A DNA stretch of 33,005 nt from Hymenobacter lapidiphilus (GCF_013377885.1 NZ_JABKAU010000041.1:1-33005); one strand, 5' to 3'. Shown: positions 7,495 to 17,417, numbered from the stretch's first letter. A program made the numbers and translations. The notes: a model not told the origin generated them from the letters alone.

Positions 7495-10400
7495 TTAGAA
7501 AGTAACGCGTAGGCCCATGTCCACGCCGCGGGTGGCGGGCACGTTGCCGTAGTCGAAGCCGTTGGAGCCGCCGCCGCGCACACCCGAGCCGGAGGCCGCC
7601 GTTTCGGGGTCGGCTCCGGTGTATTTGGTCAGCAGCAGCAGGTTGCGGCCGGTTACGTTCAGCTCCAGGCCTTTGATAACGCCGGTACGCTCCAGCAGTG
7701 CGGCAGGCAGCGCGTAGCTGAGCGTGGCGTAGCGCAGGCGCGTCCAGGAAGCGTCCTCGATGAAGGGCGTACCCACCGCGCCCAGAATGTTCTGGTAGTA
7801 TCCTTGGGTCAGCTCGACGGGGCGGGCATTGGGCGAGTAGCTGCCGTCGGTATTGGTCACTACGCCATCGAATACCACCTCCTTGTAGCGTTCGGTGGTG
7901 CGTGGGCCGGTGCCGGTAACGGTGCTGTACAGGTCGTTGCCGTTCACTACTTTGCCACCCACCCGGAAATCGAGCAGGAAGCTCAGGCCCACGCCCTTGT
8001 AGCTAACCGTGTTGGTAAGCTGCGTAGTAAAGCGCGGCGCCCGGTTGCCAACGTAGGTGAACGTAGTGCCCGGAATAGGATAGCCGGTAGTGGGGTTGAT
8101 GAGCATCTTGCCGAAGTCAGGACTTTCGGGGTTGGTTACGCGCTGGAAGTCGTAGGCGGCAATGCCCGTAATGGGCCGTCCCACAAAAGCGCCGCCCTGG
8201 TGCACGTTGGTAATAAAGGCATCCGACTGGAACACCACCGTCAGCGGCGAAGGCAGCGACTCGGTGCGGTTGGTGTTGTGGTAGAAGTTGGCCAGAATAT
8301 CCCAGCTGAAACCCGATGCCGAACGAACGGGCGTACCGCTGAGTGTGACTTCCTGGCCCTCATTGGTTACTACCCCGCCGTTGATGTACTGTAGAATAAA
8401 GCCCGTGGCCTGGCTGACGCGCGGGGCAATCAGCTGGTCTTTGGTGCGCGAGAAATAGTAGTTGAAATCGAATCCCAGCCGGTTCTGGAAGAACTGCAGG
8501 TTAACGCCGGCCTCGTAGGAGCGGGTCTGCTCAGGCTTGAGCAGCGGGTTGGAGCCGAAGAAGTCGTTGCGGAAGCCGCCCCCGATGTAGGTATTGCTCG
8601 TGAGCGGCGACAGCACCCGGTACGGGCCGGTGTCGCGGCCCACCTGGGCCACCGAGGCCCGCAGCTTGCCGTAGTTGAGGATGCTGTTCTGCTCCAGCCC
8701 CAGCGTGCGGGTAAACTCGTAGCCCAGCGCCGCCGAGCCGTAGCCGAAACCCTTGCCGAATACCTTGCCCTCATCGGGCCGCGGCAGCGTCGACGATTTG
8801 TCGTAGCGGCCCTGCAGCTCCACAATTATCTGGTCGAAGAGCGTGGTACTAAGCTGAGCGAAGTTGCCCACCAGCCGCCGGGTGCTCACCCGCTGCAGGG
8901 CATTGCGAAACGCCGTGTTATTGATGCTCACAAAGGTCGGATTCAGGAAAACCAGACCTATATAGTCCACCGCCTCACTGCGGCTCTGCTCAATGGTGTT
9001 GCCCAGAATCAGCGAGCCGCGCAGGTTTTCGCTGAACGTGTGCTGGAACGAGGCCAGGGTAGTGGCCGTAATCAGCCGGTTGAGGTCCACGGTTTCGGCA
9101 ACGCCGCCGTTCTGGTTGCCCACCTGCGAGGTGCCCACCGCCCGCACCGAAGTCGAGTGGGTGGTAGCCAGGTCGGTACCGATGTTGTGGCTCAGCGTCA
9201 GGAAGGGCAGTACCTTGAAGCTGAGCTGAGTGTTGCCCAGAAAGCGGTTGGTGCGGTCGGTCTGGGGGTTGTAGATGGCCGACCAGTAAGGGTTGTCGGC
9301 ATCGATGTCGGTGCCGTTGTTGGGCGGCAGTAGGCGGCGGCGGCTACCGTCGGCGTTGAGGTAAACGCGGGCGTCATCATTCTGGGGCCAGTTAAGCAAA
9401 CTCAGCAGAAAGCCGCCCTGCGAGCCAAACAGACCTGGCCCTTGCAGGGTGCGCCGCCCGCCCGAGTTCAGGTACTGGGCTGAGCCCGTTACGTTGAACT
9501 TGGGCGACAACTGGGCCGTGCCCGAGAGTCGCACCGTGGTTTTGTCGTACTTGTTTTCGGGCGTTACGCCAGTCTGGTCGAGGCGCGAGGCCGATACGAA
9601 GAAGGTCGCCTTCTCGGTGCCGCCCGACATATTCAGGAAGTTCTGGAAGGCATAACCCTTATCAAAGAAGTTGGGCAGGTTGTCGAACTGCGCCTGGCCC
9701 GGCGCGAAGCGCGGCCCCCACGAGTTACGGGTGGTAGCGTCAAACACCCCGTTCGAGCCCTGCTGGTACTGGTCCTGCGTTTTGGGCAGCCGGTTCACCT
9801 CATCCACCGAAAACTGCGTGCGGTAGTTGATGGTGGTGCGGCCGGCGGTGCCCTTTTTGGTGGTGATAACCACGGCGCCGTTGGCAGCTCTCAGGCCGTA
9901 AAGGGCGGCGGCGGCCGGGCCTTTTAGCACCGTCATGCTGGCAATATCTTCGGGGTTAAGGTCACCGGCGCGGTTGGGCGTGCCCACCGAACGGCCCAGC
10001 AGCCCGTTGAACTGCGACCCCCCGCCGGGTGCCGTGCTTTCCTGAAACGACGAGTTATCCATAATCATCCCGTCGATGATGAATAGCGGCTGGTTGTCGC
10101 CGTCGAGCGAGGTACCGCCCCGAATGACGATGGCCGAACCCTCACCCGGCGAGCCACCCGACGAGGTGATGTTGACGCCTGCCACCTTGCCCTGCAGCGC
10201 ATTCACGATATTGGTCTGGCGCGAGTCGATGATATCCTTGGCCTTCACTTCCTGCACCGCCGTTACAATGTCGCGCCGTTCCTGGGCAATGTTGTAGCCG
10301 GTAATCACCACGTCGTTAAGGGTGGTGGTGCTTTCCTTCAGCGCAACGCTAATGGGGCCGTCGCCGGCATCCACCGCCCGATCCTGGGTGGTGTAGCCGA

Positions 10401-10644
10401 TAAAGCTAAAAGAGAGCGTACTGCCCGGGGCGGCCACAACTGAAAAGCGCCCTTCCGAATCAGTGGTGGCGCCAATGGTAGTGCCCTTCACAATTACCGT
10501 TACGCCGGGTAGTGGTGAGCGGTCGAGAGCGGCCGTTACAACGCCCGTTACGGTGCGCTGCGCCGTTGTCTGGGCCCGAACCACCTGGGGCGGGAGGGCC
10601 AGCGCGGCCCCCAGTGCGGGGGCCAGCCAGTAGAGTTTTTGCAT
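7495..10644 (-). CDS. SusC/RagA-family TonB-linked outer-membrane transporter (left locus)
   Basis: This 1049-residue TonB-dependent transporter forms the barrel of a SusCD import complex. It has a signal peptide (1-24, VVRA before QTT), a carboxypeptidase-regulatory-like domain (about 30-104, TVTGVVTAALDRSPLPGVTV through SFSFIGY), and the SusC signature LNDVVITGY (from 109). The plug domain is at about 118-240 (IVNALQGKVAGVNIT, IRGGTSLDGDNQPLFIIDG, LKGPAAAALYGLRAANGAVVITTKKG). A long beta-barrel ends in LRVTF with the terminal Phe needed for outer-membrane assembly. The start at 10644 (MQKLYWLAP) is chosen because only it gives a signal peptide; the longer open frame runs through a repeat. 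It is the first gene of a susC-susD-lipoprotein unit. No sigma/anti-sigma pair or hybrid sensor is adjacent. Confidence 0.95.
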   Translation of the reverse strand: MQKLYWLAPALGAALALPPQVVRAQTTAQRTVTGVVTAALDRSPLPGVTVIVKGTTIGATTDSEGRFSVVAAPGSTLSFSFIGYTTQDRAVDAGDGPISVALKESTTTLNDVVITGYNIAQERRDIVTAVQEVKAKDIIDSRQTNIVNALQGKVAGVNITSSGGSPGEGSAIVIRGGTSLDGDNQPLFIIDGMIMDNSSFQESTAPGGGSQFNGLLGRSVGTPNRAGDLNPEDIASMTVLKGPAAAALYGLRAANGAVVITTKKGTAGRTTINYRTQFSVDEVNRLPKTQDQYQQGSNGVFDATTRNSWGPRFAPGQAQFDNLPNFFDKGYAFQNFLNMSGGTEKATFFVSASRLDQTGVTPENKYDKTTVRLSGTAQLSPKFNVTGSAQYLNSGGRRTLQGPGLFGSQGGFLLSLLNWPQNDDARVYLNADGSRRRLLPPNNGTDIDADNPYWSAIYNPQTDRTNRFLGNTQLSFKVLPFLTLSHNIGTDLATTHSTSVRAVGTSQVGNQNGGVAETVDLNRLITATTLASFQHTFSENLRGSLILGNTIEQSRSEAVDYIGLVFLNPTFVSINNTAFRNALQRVSTRRLVGNFAQLSTTLFDQIIVELQGRYDKSSTLPRPDEGKVFGKGFGYGSAALGYEFTRTLGLEQNSILNYGKLRASVAQVGRDTGPYRVLSPLTSNTYIGGGFRNDFFGSNPLLKPEQTRSYEAGVNLQFFQNRLGFDFNYYFSRTKDQLIAPRVSQATGFILQYINGGVVTNEGQEVTLSGTPVRSASGFSWDILANFYHNTNRTESLPSPLTVVFQSDAFITNVHQGGAFVGRPITGIAAYDFQRVTNPESPDFGKMLINPTTGYPIPGTTFTYVGNRAPRFTTQLTNTVSYKGVGLSFLLDFRVGGKVVNGNDLYSTVTGTGPRTTERYKEVVFDGVVTNTDGSYSPNARPVELTQGYYQNILGAVGTPFIEDASWTRLRYATLSYALPAALLERTGVIKGLELNVTGRNLLLLTKYTGADPETAASGSGVRGGGSNGFDYGNVPATRGVDMGLRVTF

Positions 10645-11477
10645 GATGCAGGGAGAAGAGTGGTGGGAAATGCAGCAGCGGCCGGTATGGCCTGCAGCCA
10701 GTAAGCTGGCCGCACCGTGCCAGGAAAAACCTTCGGCAACGGAATAGATAGGAAGAATAAATAGCGCAATTGGCTCACTAAGGCAGTGTGCCAGGATACG
10801 AAGATGATGATAAAGTTGAAAAACGCCCAGCTTGAAAGCAAGTATCTTAGGTGGTACTTCCGCTTCTGTGCTCATGCTGCTTAAGCCAGGTGCCGTTGCC
10901 TGCCAATTAGTTCGCGCTTGAAACTGTCGATGATGGTCAGGTAGAGCGTTTGTCAAATCACTGCGCAGTGCGTAGAGACGCGACCCATCGCGTCTGCTCG
11001 TTGCACGGCTACTGTTCAACGAGCAGACGCGATGGGTCGCGTCTCTACGCACCCTACCGCAGCCCGAGATTTGCGCTAGTTTACCCGATACCTAGCGCAA
11101 ACTGCGAAGGGTTTTATCGGAATGCAGCAGGTGGAGTGAGGCTCTGCACCCTCCGCCATACTTTGTAATGCGGGTTAAACACCTGTGCTGCCGCAGTTTT
11201 ACCAATGCGGAAAACGCCTTTGTAAGACATCTGCAACTGTAGCGCCCCAGTCGGCGGGCGAAGGTGCCGAAACTTGGGTGTCGCATCCGCTTTGCCCGGC
11301 CGTGTGGCCAGCCTGTTCTGCCCGAACACGGTAACCATATTCTTTGCTGAGGTTGGGACTTCAGCAGAAAAAGGGCGCTATCCGCTGGCATCTAACAATA
11401 TATTACAACAGAAAAGACTAATATTTCTGCTACATTCCCACAGCTTAGTCCAGTTTCCACCCCATTTCCCACCTCAT
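10645..11477. other. 833-bp divergent intergenic region between two susC genes
   Basis: This region must hold the promoters of both divergent susC genes, but no good TAnnTTTG box is visible for either, so a different sigma factor or degenerate promoters are likely. The central part is the REP-like doublet at 10968-11052. The stretch 11053-11400 has no recognisable gene. An open frame on the minus strand (11114-11338, 74 codons, containing SYKGVFRIGKTAAAQVFNP) has plausible but unrecognised protein sequence and may be a remnant or chance. Confidence 0.6.
10968..11052. repeat. REP-like doublet, GTAGAGACGCG family
   Basis: Perfect 36-bp arms (10968-11003 and 11017-11052) flank 13 bases. Inside each arm is GTAG (10972-10975 in the left arm), one base, then a hairpin GACGCG-ACCCAT-CGCGTC (10977-10994). 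The element is thus two inverted REP units, each with GTAG at the hairpin foot. It lies in the divergent susC promoter region. Confidence 0.9.
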
Positions 11478-14400
11478 ATGCCCCACCATTACGCTTGCAT
11501 ACGACCACTGATGCTACTGGGCGGGCTGGCCACGCTGCCCTTGGTTTCGGCCCACGCTCAAACTCAGCAGGCCTTTACGCTACAGGGCCGCGTTACCGAC
11601 GAGCGGGGGCAGGCGCTGCCCGGCGTAACAGTGCTGGTGGGTGGTACCGCACTCGGGGCCTCGACCGATGCCGACGGCAATTACCAATTGGCCGTGAATC
11701 TGGCTCCCGGGGCCTATCGGCTGGTATTTTCGGCCATTGGTTACCAGGGAGAAACCCGCCCTATTACGCTGGGCAATAGCTCTGCCGTAAGTACCGATGT
11801 GGTGCTGAACACGGCCAGCCAGAGCCTGGATAACGTCGTTGTAATTGGTTCGACGGTGGCCGTGAACCGGCGCGAGCTGGGCAATGCCATTACCGTTATT
11901 GATAGCAAGCAGCTGGAAAAAACGGGTAGCGGCCAGCTGCTTAACTCCCTGCAGGGCAAGGTGGCCGGCGCGCAAATCGTGCAGAACTCGGGCGACCCTT
12001 CCGGCTCCATATCGGTGCGGTTGCGCGGTATTACTTCGCTGGCCGGCTCCTCCGACCCATTGTACGTGATTGATGGCGTAATCGTGAGCAACCAGAGCAC
12101 CAACGTGTCGCAACGGGCGCTGAGCAACGACATTGGCACGGCCAACCCCGGCCAGAACCGCCTGGCCGACATCAACCCCAACGACATCGAGAGCCTGAAC
12201 GTGCTGAATGGAGCCGCCGCCGCGGCCATCTACGGTTCGCGGGCCTCCAACGGGGTGGTCATCATCAACACCAAACGCGGTAAAGCCGGGGCCGCGCGGG
12301 TGTCGGTTTACACCAGCTTCCAGATAAACGAGCTGCGCAAGTCGGTGCCCGTGAACACGTTCGGTAAGCAGTTCGGCTTCGAGGGCCTGCGGCTCTACCC
12401 GATTTCGGGCGTGTCGGCGGCACAGATTGCCGCCAACCCTGGCACGACTACCGTTGGCATTACGCGGGCCAACGGCACGGCCCAGCTGGCCAGCAACCTC
12501 GTAGACGTGCAGCGCTACGACTATTTCAAGGATATTTTCCGCACGGCTTCCGGCACCGACAACGGCGTTTCGATTTCGGGCGGCTCCGACCGGACCCAGT
12601 ACTTCGTGTCGGCGGGCTACCTCAACAACAACGGCATCATCGACGACACCAACTTCCGGCGCTACAACCTACGCGCCCGCGTGGATCAGCGCCTGACAAA
12701 CTGGGCCAAGGTGTCGGCCGGGGTGAGCTACATCAACAGCTCGGCCAGCGAGAAGGCCAACGGCAACGTTTTCTACAGCCCCATCAACGCGGTCAACATC
12801 ACCAACAACATCTACGACATCAGCCGGCGTGATGCCAACGGCAACCTGCTGGCCGTGGAGCCTACCCGCGTCAACCCGCTCTCGACTATCGAGGACATGA
12901 AGTTTACGCAGGCCACCAACCGCACCATCAGCGACCTGCAAGTGAACCTGACCCCGTTTAAGGGCTTCAGCTTCGACTATATTCTGGGTGTAGATGCCTA
13001 CTCGCAGGTGGGCCAGGGCTACATCCGGCCCTATCCGTATCAGGCGGCGGCCGGCCTGCCGGCCGCCCGCTACCCCGATGGTTTTGCCTCCGATGCCAAT
13101 AACACGGAAATCAACCTCAACTCCGATATCAACCTGGGCTACGAGTACAATTTCTCGGAAGATTTCAAGCTTAGCCTGCGCGCCGGCTACAACTACCAGT
13201 ACTTACGCAACTCGTTTGCCAACCAGCAGGGGCAGTTTCTGTCGCCGTTCGTAACTACTATCCGCGGAGCTGCCCCCAGCACCGTTACGGCCGATTACTC
13301 GCTGGCCCAGTCTGATTTGAACGGTATTTACGGGCAGGCCACGGTGGGCTACCGCAACCTGGCTTTCCTTACCGGAGCCATCCGCCGCGACGGCTCGTCG
13401 CGCTTCTCGCCTTCCCAGACCAACCAGTATTACCCCAAAGTGAGCGGCTCGCTGGTGCTTTCGGATATTGATTTGTGGAAGAATGCGGCTTTCGCCCAGC
13501 AGTTCAACACGTTCAAGCTGCGGGCCAGCTACGGCGACGCGGGCAACCTGAACGGCATCGGCCCCTACGACCGGTTTTACCAAGTCAATCCGGGCCTGTT
13601 CGTGACGAGCGCGCTGGTGCCCTCGGCCCAGCTGGCCAACGGCGGCGTGCGGCCCGAGCGCCTTAACGAGCTGGAAGGCGGCGTGGATCTGGGCTTCTTC
13701 GGCGACCGGCTGGGCCTGAGCGTAACGGTATACCGCCAGCGCATCAGCGACTTGGTGGTACCGCGCAACCTAGCTCCTACCACCGGCGGCTCCACCATTC
13801 TCGACAACGTGGGCACCATGGAAAACCGGGGCCTGGAGGTGCTGCTCAACGGCACGGCCATCCGCACTACCGATTTCAGCTGGGACATGACGGTTGTTTT
13901 CAGCCGCAACCGCAACGAGGTGACCAAGCTGCCCGGCTCGAATGGCAACGTGCAGGCCATTACCATCGCCAACTCGGCCGGGGCACCGGTGTATCTGCTG
14001 CAGGGCCAGCCGGCGGGCGTGTTCTACGGCTCGACCTACGCTACCAACCCCGACGGCTCGTTGCTGCTTACGCCCCAGGGTTTCCCGCAGGATGAGCGCA
14101 CCAGCGGCCAGGTAACGGGCTCCACTACCTACGTGCCCTCGCGCGGAGCCGATGGCCAGCCCAGCTACGCGGCCGGCACGGCCGTGGCCCAGGCCCTCAT
14201 CGGTAACCCCAACCCCGACTGGACCGGCTCGTTTACTACCAACTTCACCTACAAAAAGCTGGGCCTGCGGGTGCTGCTGGATGCCGTGCAGGGCGCCGAC
14301 GTGTTCAACGCCGATTACCGCACCCGTCAGGGCGTGGGCCTGGGCGATTTGGCCGAGAAAGAGTTGCGCGGCGAACTACCTCGCGGCTACATCTACGCCA

Positions 14401-14669
14401 TCTACAACACCCAGCAATTCCGCATCGACGACGGCTCGTTTGTGAAGCTGCGCGAAGTGGCCCTTAATTACGCGCTGCCCACATTCAGCAAATACATCAG
14501 TTCCCTTGACCTCTCGCTGGTGGGGCGCAACCTGATTTCGTGGGACAACTACAGGGGCTTCGACCCCGAAACCAGTGCCGGCGGCTCCTCCGATTTGCTG
14601 CGGGCCATCGACTTCGGCAACGTGCCCATTCCGCGTACCTATCAGCTCCGCCTGGCGGCCACCTTTTAG
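11478..14669 (+). CDS. SusC/RagA-family TonB-linked outer-membrane transporter (right locus)
   Basis: This 1063-residue SusC-family transporter has a signal peptide at 1-27 (SAHA before QTQ) and a carboxypeptidase-regulatory-like domain at about 35-112 (LQGRVTDERGQALPGVTVLV, VFSAIGYQGE). The SusC signature is LDNVVVIGS, and the plug lies at about 128-270 (LLNSLQGKVAGAQIVQNSG, LRGITSLAGSSDPLYVIDG, LNGAAAAAIYGSRASNGVVII). The barrel ends LRLAATF with terminal Phe. The start at 11478 is chosen because it gives the signal peptide; about 68 extra upstream codons have no signal character. It lies 12 bases ahead of its susD, closer than in the left locus, so the two are tightly coupled. It is clearly diverged from the left SusC in plug and barrel, so this is not a recent tandem duplication. 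Confidence 0.95.
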   Translation: MPHHYACIRPLMLLGGLATLPLVSAHAQTQQAFTLQGRVTDERGQALPGVTVLVGGTALGASTDADGNYQLAVNLAPGAYRLVFSAIGYQGETRPITLGNSSAVSTDVVLNTASQSLDNVVVIGSTVAVNRRELGNAITVIDSKQLEKTGSGQLLNSLQGKVAGAQIVQNSGDPSGSISVRLRGITSLAGSSDPLYVIDGVIVSNQSTNVSQRALSNDIGTANPGQNRLADINPNDIESLNVLNGAAAAAIYGSRASNGVVIINTKRGKAGAARVSVYTSFQINELRKSVPVNTFGKQFGFEGLRLYPISGVSAAQIAANPGTTTVGITRANGTAQLASNLVDVQRYDYFKDIFRTASGTDNGVSISGGSDRTQYFVSAGYLNNNGIIDDTNFRRYNLRARVDQRLTNWAKVSAGVSYINSSASEKANGNVFYSPINAVNITNNIYDISRRDANGNLLAVEPTRVNPLSTIEDMKFTQATNRTISDLQVNLTPFKGFSFDYILGVDAYSQVGQGYIRPYPYQAAAGLPAARYPDGFASDANNTEINLNSDINLGYEYNFSEDFKLSLRAGYNYQYLRNSFANQQGQFLSPFVTTIRGAAPSTVTADYSLAQSDLNGIYGQATVGYRNLAFLTGAIRRDGSSRFSPSQTNQYYPKVSGSLVLSDIDLWKNAAFAQQFNTFKLRASYGDAGNLNGIGPYDRFYQVNPGLFVTSALVPSAQLANGGVRPERLNELEGGVDLGFFGDRLGLSVTVYRQRISDLVVPRNLAPTTGGSTILDNVGTMENRGLEVLLNGTAIRTTDFSWDMTVVFSRNRNEVTKLPGSNGNVQAITIANSAGAPVYLLQGQPAGVFYGSTYATNPDGSLLLTPQGFPQDERTSGQVTGSTTYVPSRGADGQPSYAAGTAVAQALIGNPNPDWTGSFTTNFTYKKLGLRVLLDAVQGADVFNADYRTRQGVGLGDLAEKELRGELPRGYIYAIYNTQQFRIDDGSFVKLREVALNYALPTFSKYISSLDLSLVGRNLISWDNYRGFDPETSAGGSSDLLRAIDFGNVPIPRTYQLRLAATF

Positions 14670-14681
14670 CCCTCCTTTCTT

Positions 14682-15980
14682 ATGAAAAAGCTAGTTCTGT
14701 TTTTCGTCGCCGGCACCCTTGTACTCGGCGGCTGCAACAAGGAGTACATCAACCCGAGTACCGTCAGCGTAGAGCAGGCCACCGGCTCGGCCGAGGGCCT
14801 GACGCTGCTCAGCAACGGCCTGCAGGCCCGTTACGCAACTGGTGGGCTGGTGAGCGTGCTCTATAATAAGGTGGCCCTGAGCGGCCTGAGCACCCGCGAG
14901 ATGTTCCTTCTCAATCAGGGCAACGTCGATGAAAACAACGTGGCCGTTGGCGGGGCCAGCATCGTGAACGACAACGCGGTAGTGCGTAACCTCTGGACCA
15001 CGGCCCAGCTGGTGCGGGCCAACGCCGATTTGATTCTGGCCAACGCCAACAACGCCACCGACCCCGGCACCCGCAGTGGCATCGTGGCCTACGCCAGCAT
15101 TTTCCGGGCCCTGACGCTGGGTGATATCGCGCAGTTTTTCGAGCAAACGTCGTTGGTGACGGGTGAAAACGCCACTTTCGTGCCGCGCGAGGAGGCTTTG
15201 CGCAGCGCCGTTACGCAGTTGGAGGCCGCCGCCGCTCAGCTGGCCGCCGCGCCCGTTTCGGCCGAGTTCCGGGGTAAAATTGTCCCCGGCATCGACCTGA
15301 CCAATACGCTGCAGGCTCTTATTGCCCGCTACAGCCTCGTGCTCGGCGACTATGATAAGGCGCTGGCCGCCGCCGGGCGCGTAAATCTGAGCAGCCGCTC
15401 GGTGTTCAACTTCAACAACATTGCCCGCAATCCGCTTTTCGATGTGGTGTTTGGCAACAAGAATATCTTCGAGCCTACCGATGTAAACCTGGGCCTGACC
15501 GGGCCGCTGGCCCCGGCCTCCGGCGACGGGCGAATTCCGTTTCTAGTACGGGCGGCTCCCTTGCCCACTCAGAATCGCGGCTTGGGTTTCTACACGGCCA
15601 ACGACGCCCCGATTCCGGTGTATGTGCCGGGCGAGATGCTGCTGATTCGGGCCGAAGCCTACGCCCGCAAAGGCGACCTGGCCAACGCGGTTATCGAGCT
15701 GAACAAGGTGCGCACCAAAACGCCGGCCCAGGATGCCTTCGGCCTCGGAGCCAGCCTGCCAGCGTACTCGGGGCCGCTCACGGCCGATGCCATCCTGCTC
15801 GAAATTCTGCGTAACCGCTACGTTGAGCTGGCCTTCCAGGGCTTCCGGCTGGGCGACAGCCGCCGCTTTGGCCGGCCCGGTCCGGGCCAGCCCGGGGCCG
15901 AGCGCAACCGCAATTTCTATCCCTACCCACGCATCGAGCGCGAAAACAACGGCAATACCCCCGCCGACCCGGCTAATTAG
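14682..15980 (+). CDS. SusD/RagB-family outer-membrane lipoprotein (right locus)
   Basis: This 432-residue surface lipoprotein partners the SusC immediately upstream. The signal peptide ends in lipobox VLGGC (Cys18), followed by NKEYINPSTVS. TPR-like helices are visible (LWTTAQLVRANADLILANANN, ASIFRALTLGDIAQFFEQT, GEMLLIRAEAYARKGDLANAVIELNKVR). The C-terminus has the family-typical ILLEILRNRYVELAFQGFR, then FYPYPRIERENN and a final NGNTPADPAN. It belongs to a different SusD subgroup from the left-locus protein and is about 100 residues shorter. A compact hairpin follows, then the NagX/HGSNAT-like gene, which may be read through. The ligand is unknown. Confidence 0.94.
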   Translation: MKKLVLFFVAGTLVLGGCNKEYINPSTVSVEQATGSAEGLTLLSNGLQARYATGGLVSVLYNKVALSGLSTREMFLLNQGNVDENNVAVGGASIVNDNAVVRNLWTTAQLVRANADLILANANNATDPGTRSGIVAYASIFRALTLGDIAQFFEQTSLVTGENATFVPREEALRSAVTQLEAAAAQLAAAPVSAEFRGKIVPGIDLTNTLQALIARYSLVLGDYDKALAAAGRVNLSSRSVFNFNNIARNPLFDVVFGNKNIFEPTDVNLGLTGPLAPASGDGRIPFLVRAAPLPTQNRGLGFYTANDAPIPVYVPGEMLLIRAEAYARKGDLANAVIELNKVRTKTPAQDAFGLGASLPAYSGPLTADAILLEILRNRYVELAFQGFRLGDSRRFGRPGPGQPGAERNRNFYPYPRIERENNGNTPADPAN

Positions 15981-16026
15981 CGCTGTCAATAGAGAGTTGG
16001 CTTTCAGCTGCCCGACACTCAAAGGA

Positions 16027-16058
16027 AACGTCATTCGGAGCATGCTCTGAATGACGTT
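16027..16058. terminator. 32-base near-perfect palindrome after susD
   Basis: Arms of 16 bases pair at every position in RNA (one as G-U), beginning AACGTCATTC. It lies 46 bases after the susD stop and 22 bases before the acyltransferase start. There is no strong U-run, so termination may be partial. It keeps the GTCATTC end of the repeat at 23657 and looks like an internally deleted copy. Confidence 0.6.
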
Positions 16059-16080
16059 CTAACAGCTAACCACCAAAACA

Positions 16081-17256
16081 ATGACCACTGCCACTACCCA
16101 GGCTGCCCTTGAAACTACCGGCGCTGTGCCGCTGGCCGAGGCCTCGCAGCCGGCCCGCCTCATCAGCCTCGACGTGTTTCGGGGGCTCACGGTGGCGGCC
16201 ATGATTCTGGTGAACAACCCCGGCGACTGGGGGCACATCTACGCCCCGCTGGAGCACGCCAAATGGCATGGCTGCACGCCCACCGACCTCATTTTCCCGT
16301 TTTTCCTGTTCATTGTGGGCGTCAGCATCAGCTACGCGCTGAGTGTGGCCCGGCAGCAGCCGGCCACTCATGGCGCCGCCATGTTGCGGGTGCTGAGGCG
16401 GGCGGCGGTGCTGTTTGGGCTGGGGCTTTTGATGGCGCTATACCCGAAGTTCGAGTTTGATACAGTGCGGGTTCCGGGGGTGCTGGCCCGCATTTCGTGG
16501 GTATTTCTGGTCTGCGGCATCCTGTTTCTGAAAACCAGCCGTCGCCAGCAAATCGGGCTGCTGATTGTGCTGCTGGTGGGCTACAATGTGCTGTTGCAGT
16601 TGGTGCCGGTGCCCGGTTTCGGCCCGGCCAACCTGGAACCCGAAACCAACCTCGGGGCCTGGCTCGATAGGGCGGTGTTCAGCGAAGCCCACCTCTGGAA
16701 GCAAAGCCGTACCTGGGACCCCGAGGGCCTGCTGGGCACGCTGCCGGCTATTGCCACCGGTCTGATCGGGATGCTGGTGGGCCAATACCTGCGCCGCCGC
16801 GAGCTGGAACCGGTCGTGCGAGTGGCCCAGCTGTTCGTGGCCGCCACCGGCCTCATCGTGGCGGGCCTCATCTGGAATATGTGGTTTCCCATCAACAAAA
16901 GCCTCTGGACGAGCTCCTACGTGCTGTATACCGGAGGATTGGCCACGGCCGCGCTGGCGCTGCTCTACTGGCTCTGCGACGTGCAGGGCCGCCGCGGCTG
17001 GTGGACGAGCTTCGGGCAGGTGTACGGCGTGAATGCCATTACCGTGTTCTTCCTGTCGGGCATCGTAGCCAAAACCTTGGGGGCCATTAAAGTAACGGCG
17101 GCTGAAGTGTCGCTCAAAACCTGGCTCTACAACACGTTCTTTACGCCCTATTTCAGCTCGCTAAACGCCTCGCTGGCCGGTGCGCTGGTGTGCGTGCTCA
17201 TCTGGTTCGGAGTGTTGTGGCTGATGTACAAAAAAGGCGTCATCATCAAGGTTTGA
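16081..17256 (+). CDS. HGSNAT/NagX-like multispanning membrane acyltransferase (DUF5009-type)
   Basis: This 391-residue integral membrane protein has about ten to eleven hydrophobic segments. It matches the family of human lysosomal heparan-alpha-glucosaminide N-acetyltransferase and bacterial NagX: RLISLDVFRGLTVAAMILVN near the start, then EHAKWHGCTPTDLIFPFFL, where His59 corresponds to the histidine proposed as the active site in HGSNAT. WWTSFGQVYGVNAITVFFLSG near the C-terminus is also typical. The family moves acetyl groups across a membrane to amino sugars or acts in GlcNAc use; the exact substrate here is not shown by sequence. It follows the right SusCD pair on the same strand with a partial hairpin between, and it converges on the acyl-CoA ligase. 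The start is the ATG at 16081. Confidence 0.88.
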   Translation: MTTATTQAALETTGAVPLAEASQPARLISLDVFRGLTVAAMILVNNPGDWGHIYAPLEHAKWHGCTPTDLIFPFFLFIVGVSISYALSVARQQPATHGAAMLRVLRRAAVLFGLGLLMALYPKFEFDTVRVPGVLARISWVFLVCGILFLKTSRRQQIGLLIVLLVGYNVLLQLVPVPGFGPANLEPETNLGAWLDRAVFSEAHLWKQSRTWDPEGLLGTLPAIATGLIGMLVGQYLRRRELEPVVRVAQLFVAATGLIVAGLIWNMWFPINKSLWTSSYVLYTGGLATAALALLYWLCDVQGRRGWWTSFGQVYGVNAITVFFLSGIVAKTLGAIKVTAAEVSLKTWLYNTFFTPYFSSLNASLAGALVCVLIWFGVLWLMYKKGVIIKV

Positions 17257-17282
17257 TTGAATAACTGGGGCTCGATTGGTGG

Positions 17283-17417
17283 GGGAATGAGTTAGGCAGC
17301 TGTCATCCTGAGCAGCGCGAAGGACCCTACTATGCCTGAACAGCTGTGCCAACGGCTCGTTCAAGCGTAATAAGGTCCTTCGCGCTGCTCAGGATGACAG
17401 CTGCCTATCTCATTCCC
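17283..17417. repeat. REP-like doublet, GTCATCCTGAGC family
   Basis: Arms of 44 bp (17283-17326 and 17374-17417) differ at one position. The core is GTCATCCTGAGC, then GCGAAGGACC. It lies between the convergent acyltransferase and acyl-CoA ligase genes, and the right arm reaches the 3' end of the ligase coding sequence, overlapping its last codons. It could serve as a bidirectional terminator. Confidence 0.9.

Noticed and set aside
11114..11338. 74-codon minus-strand open frame in the divergent susC region
   Set aside because: The sequence (SYKGVFRIGKTAAAQVFNP) is not absurd, but no family, promoter or conserved start was seen; kept only as a note in the intergenic entry.
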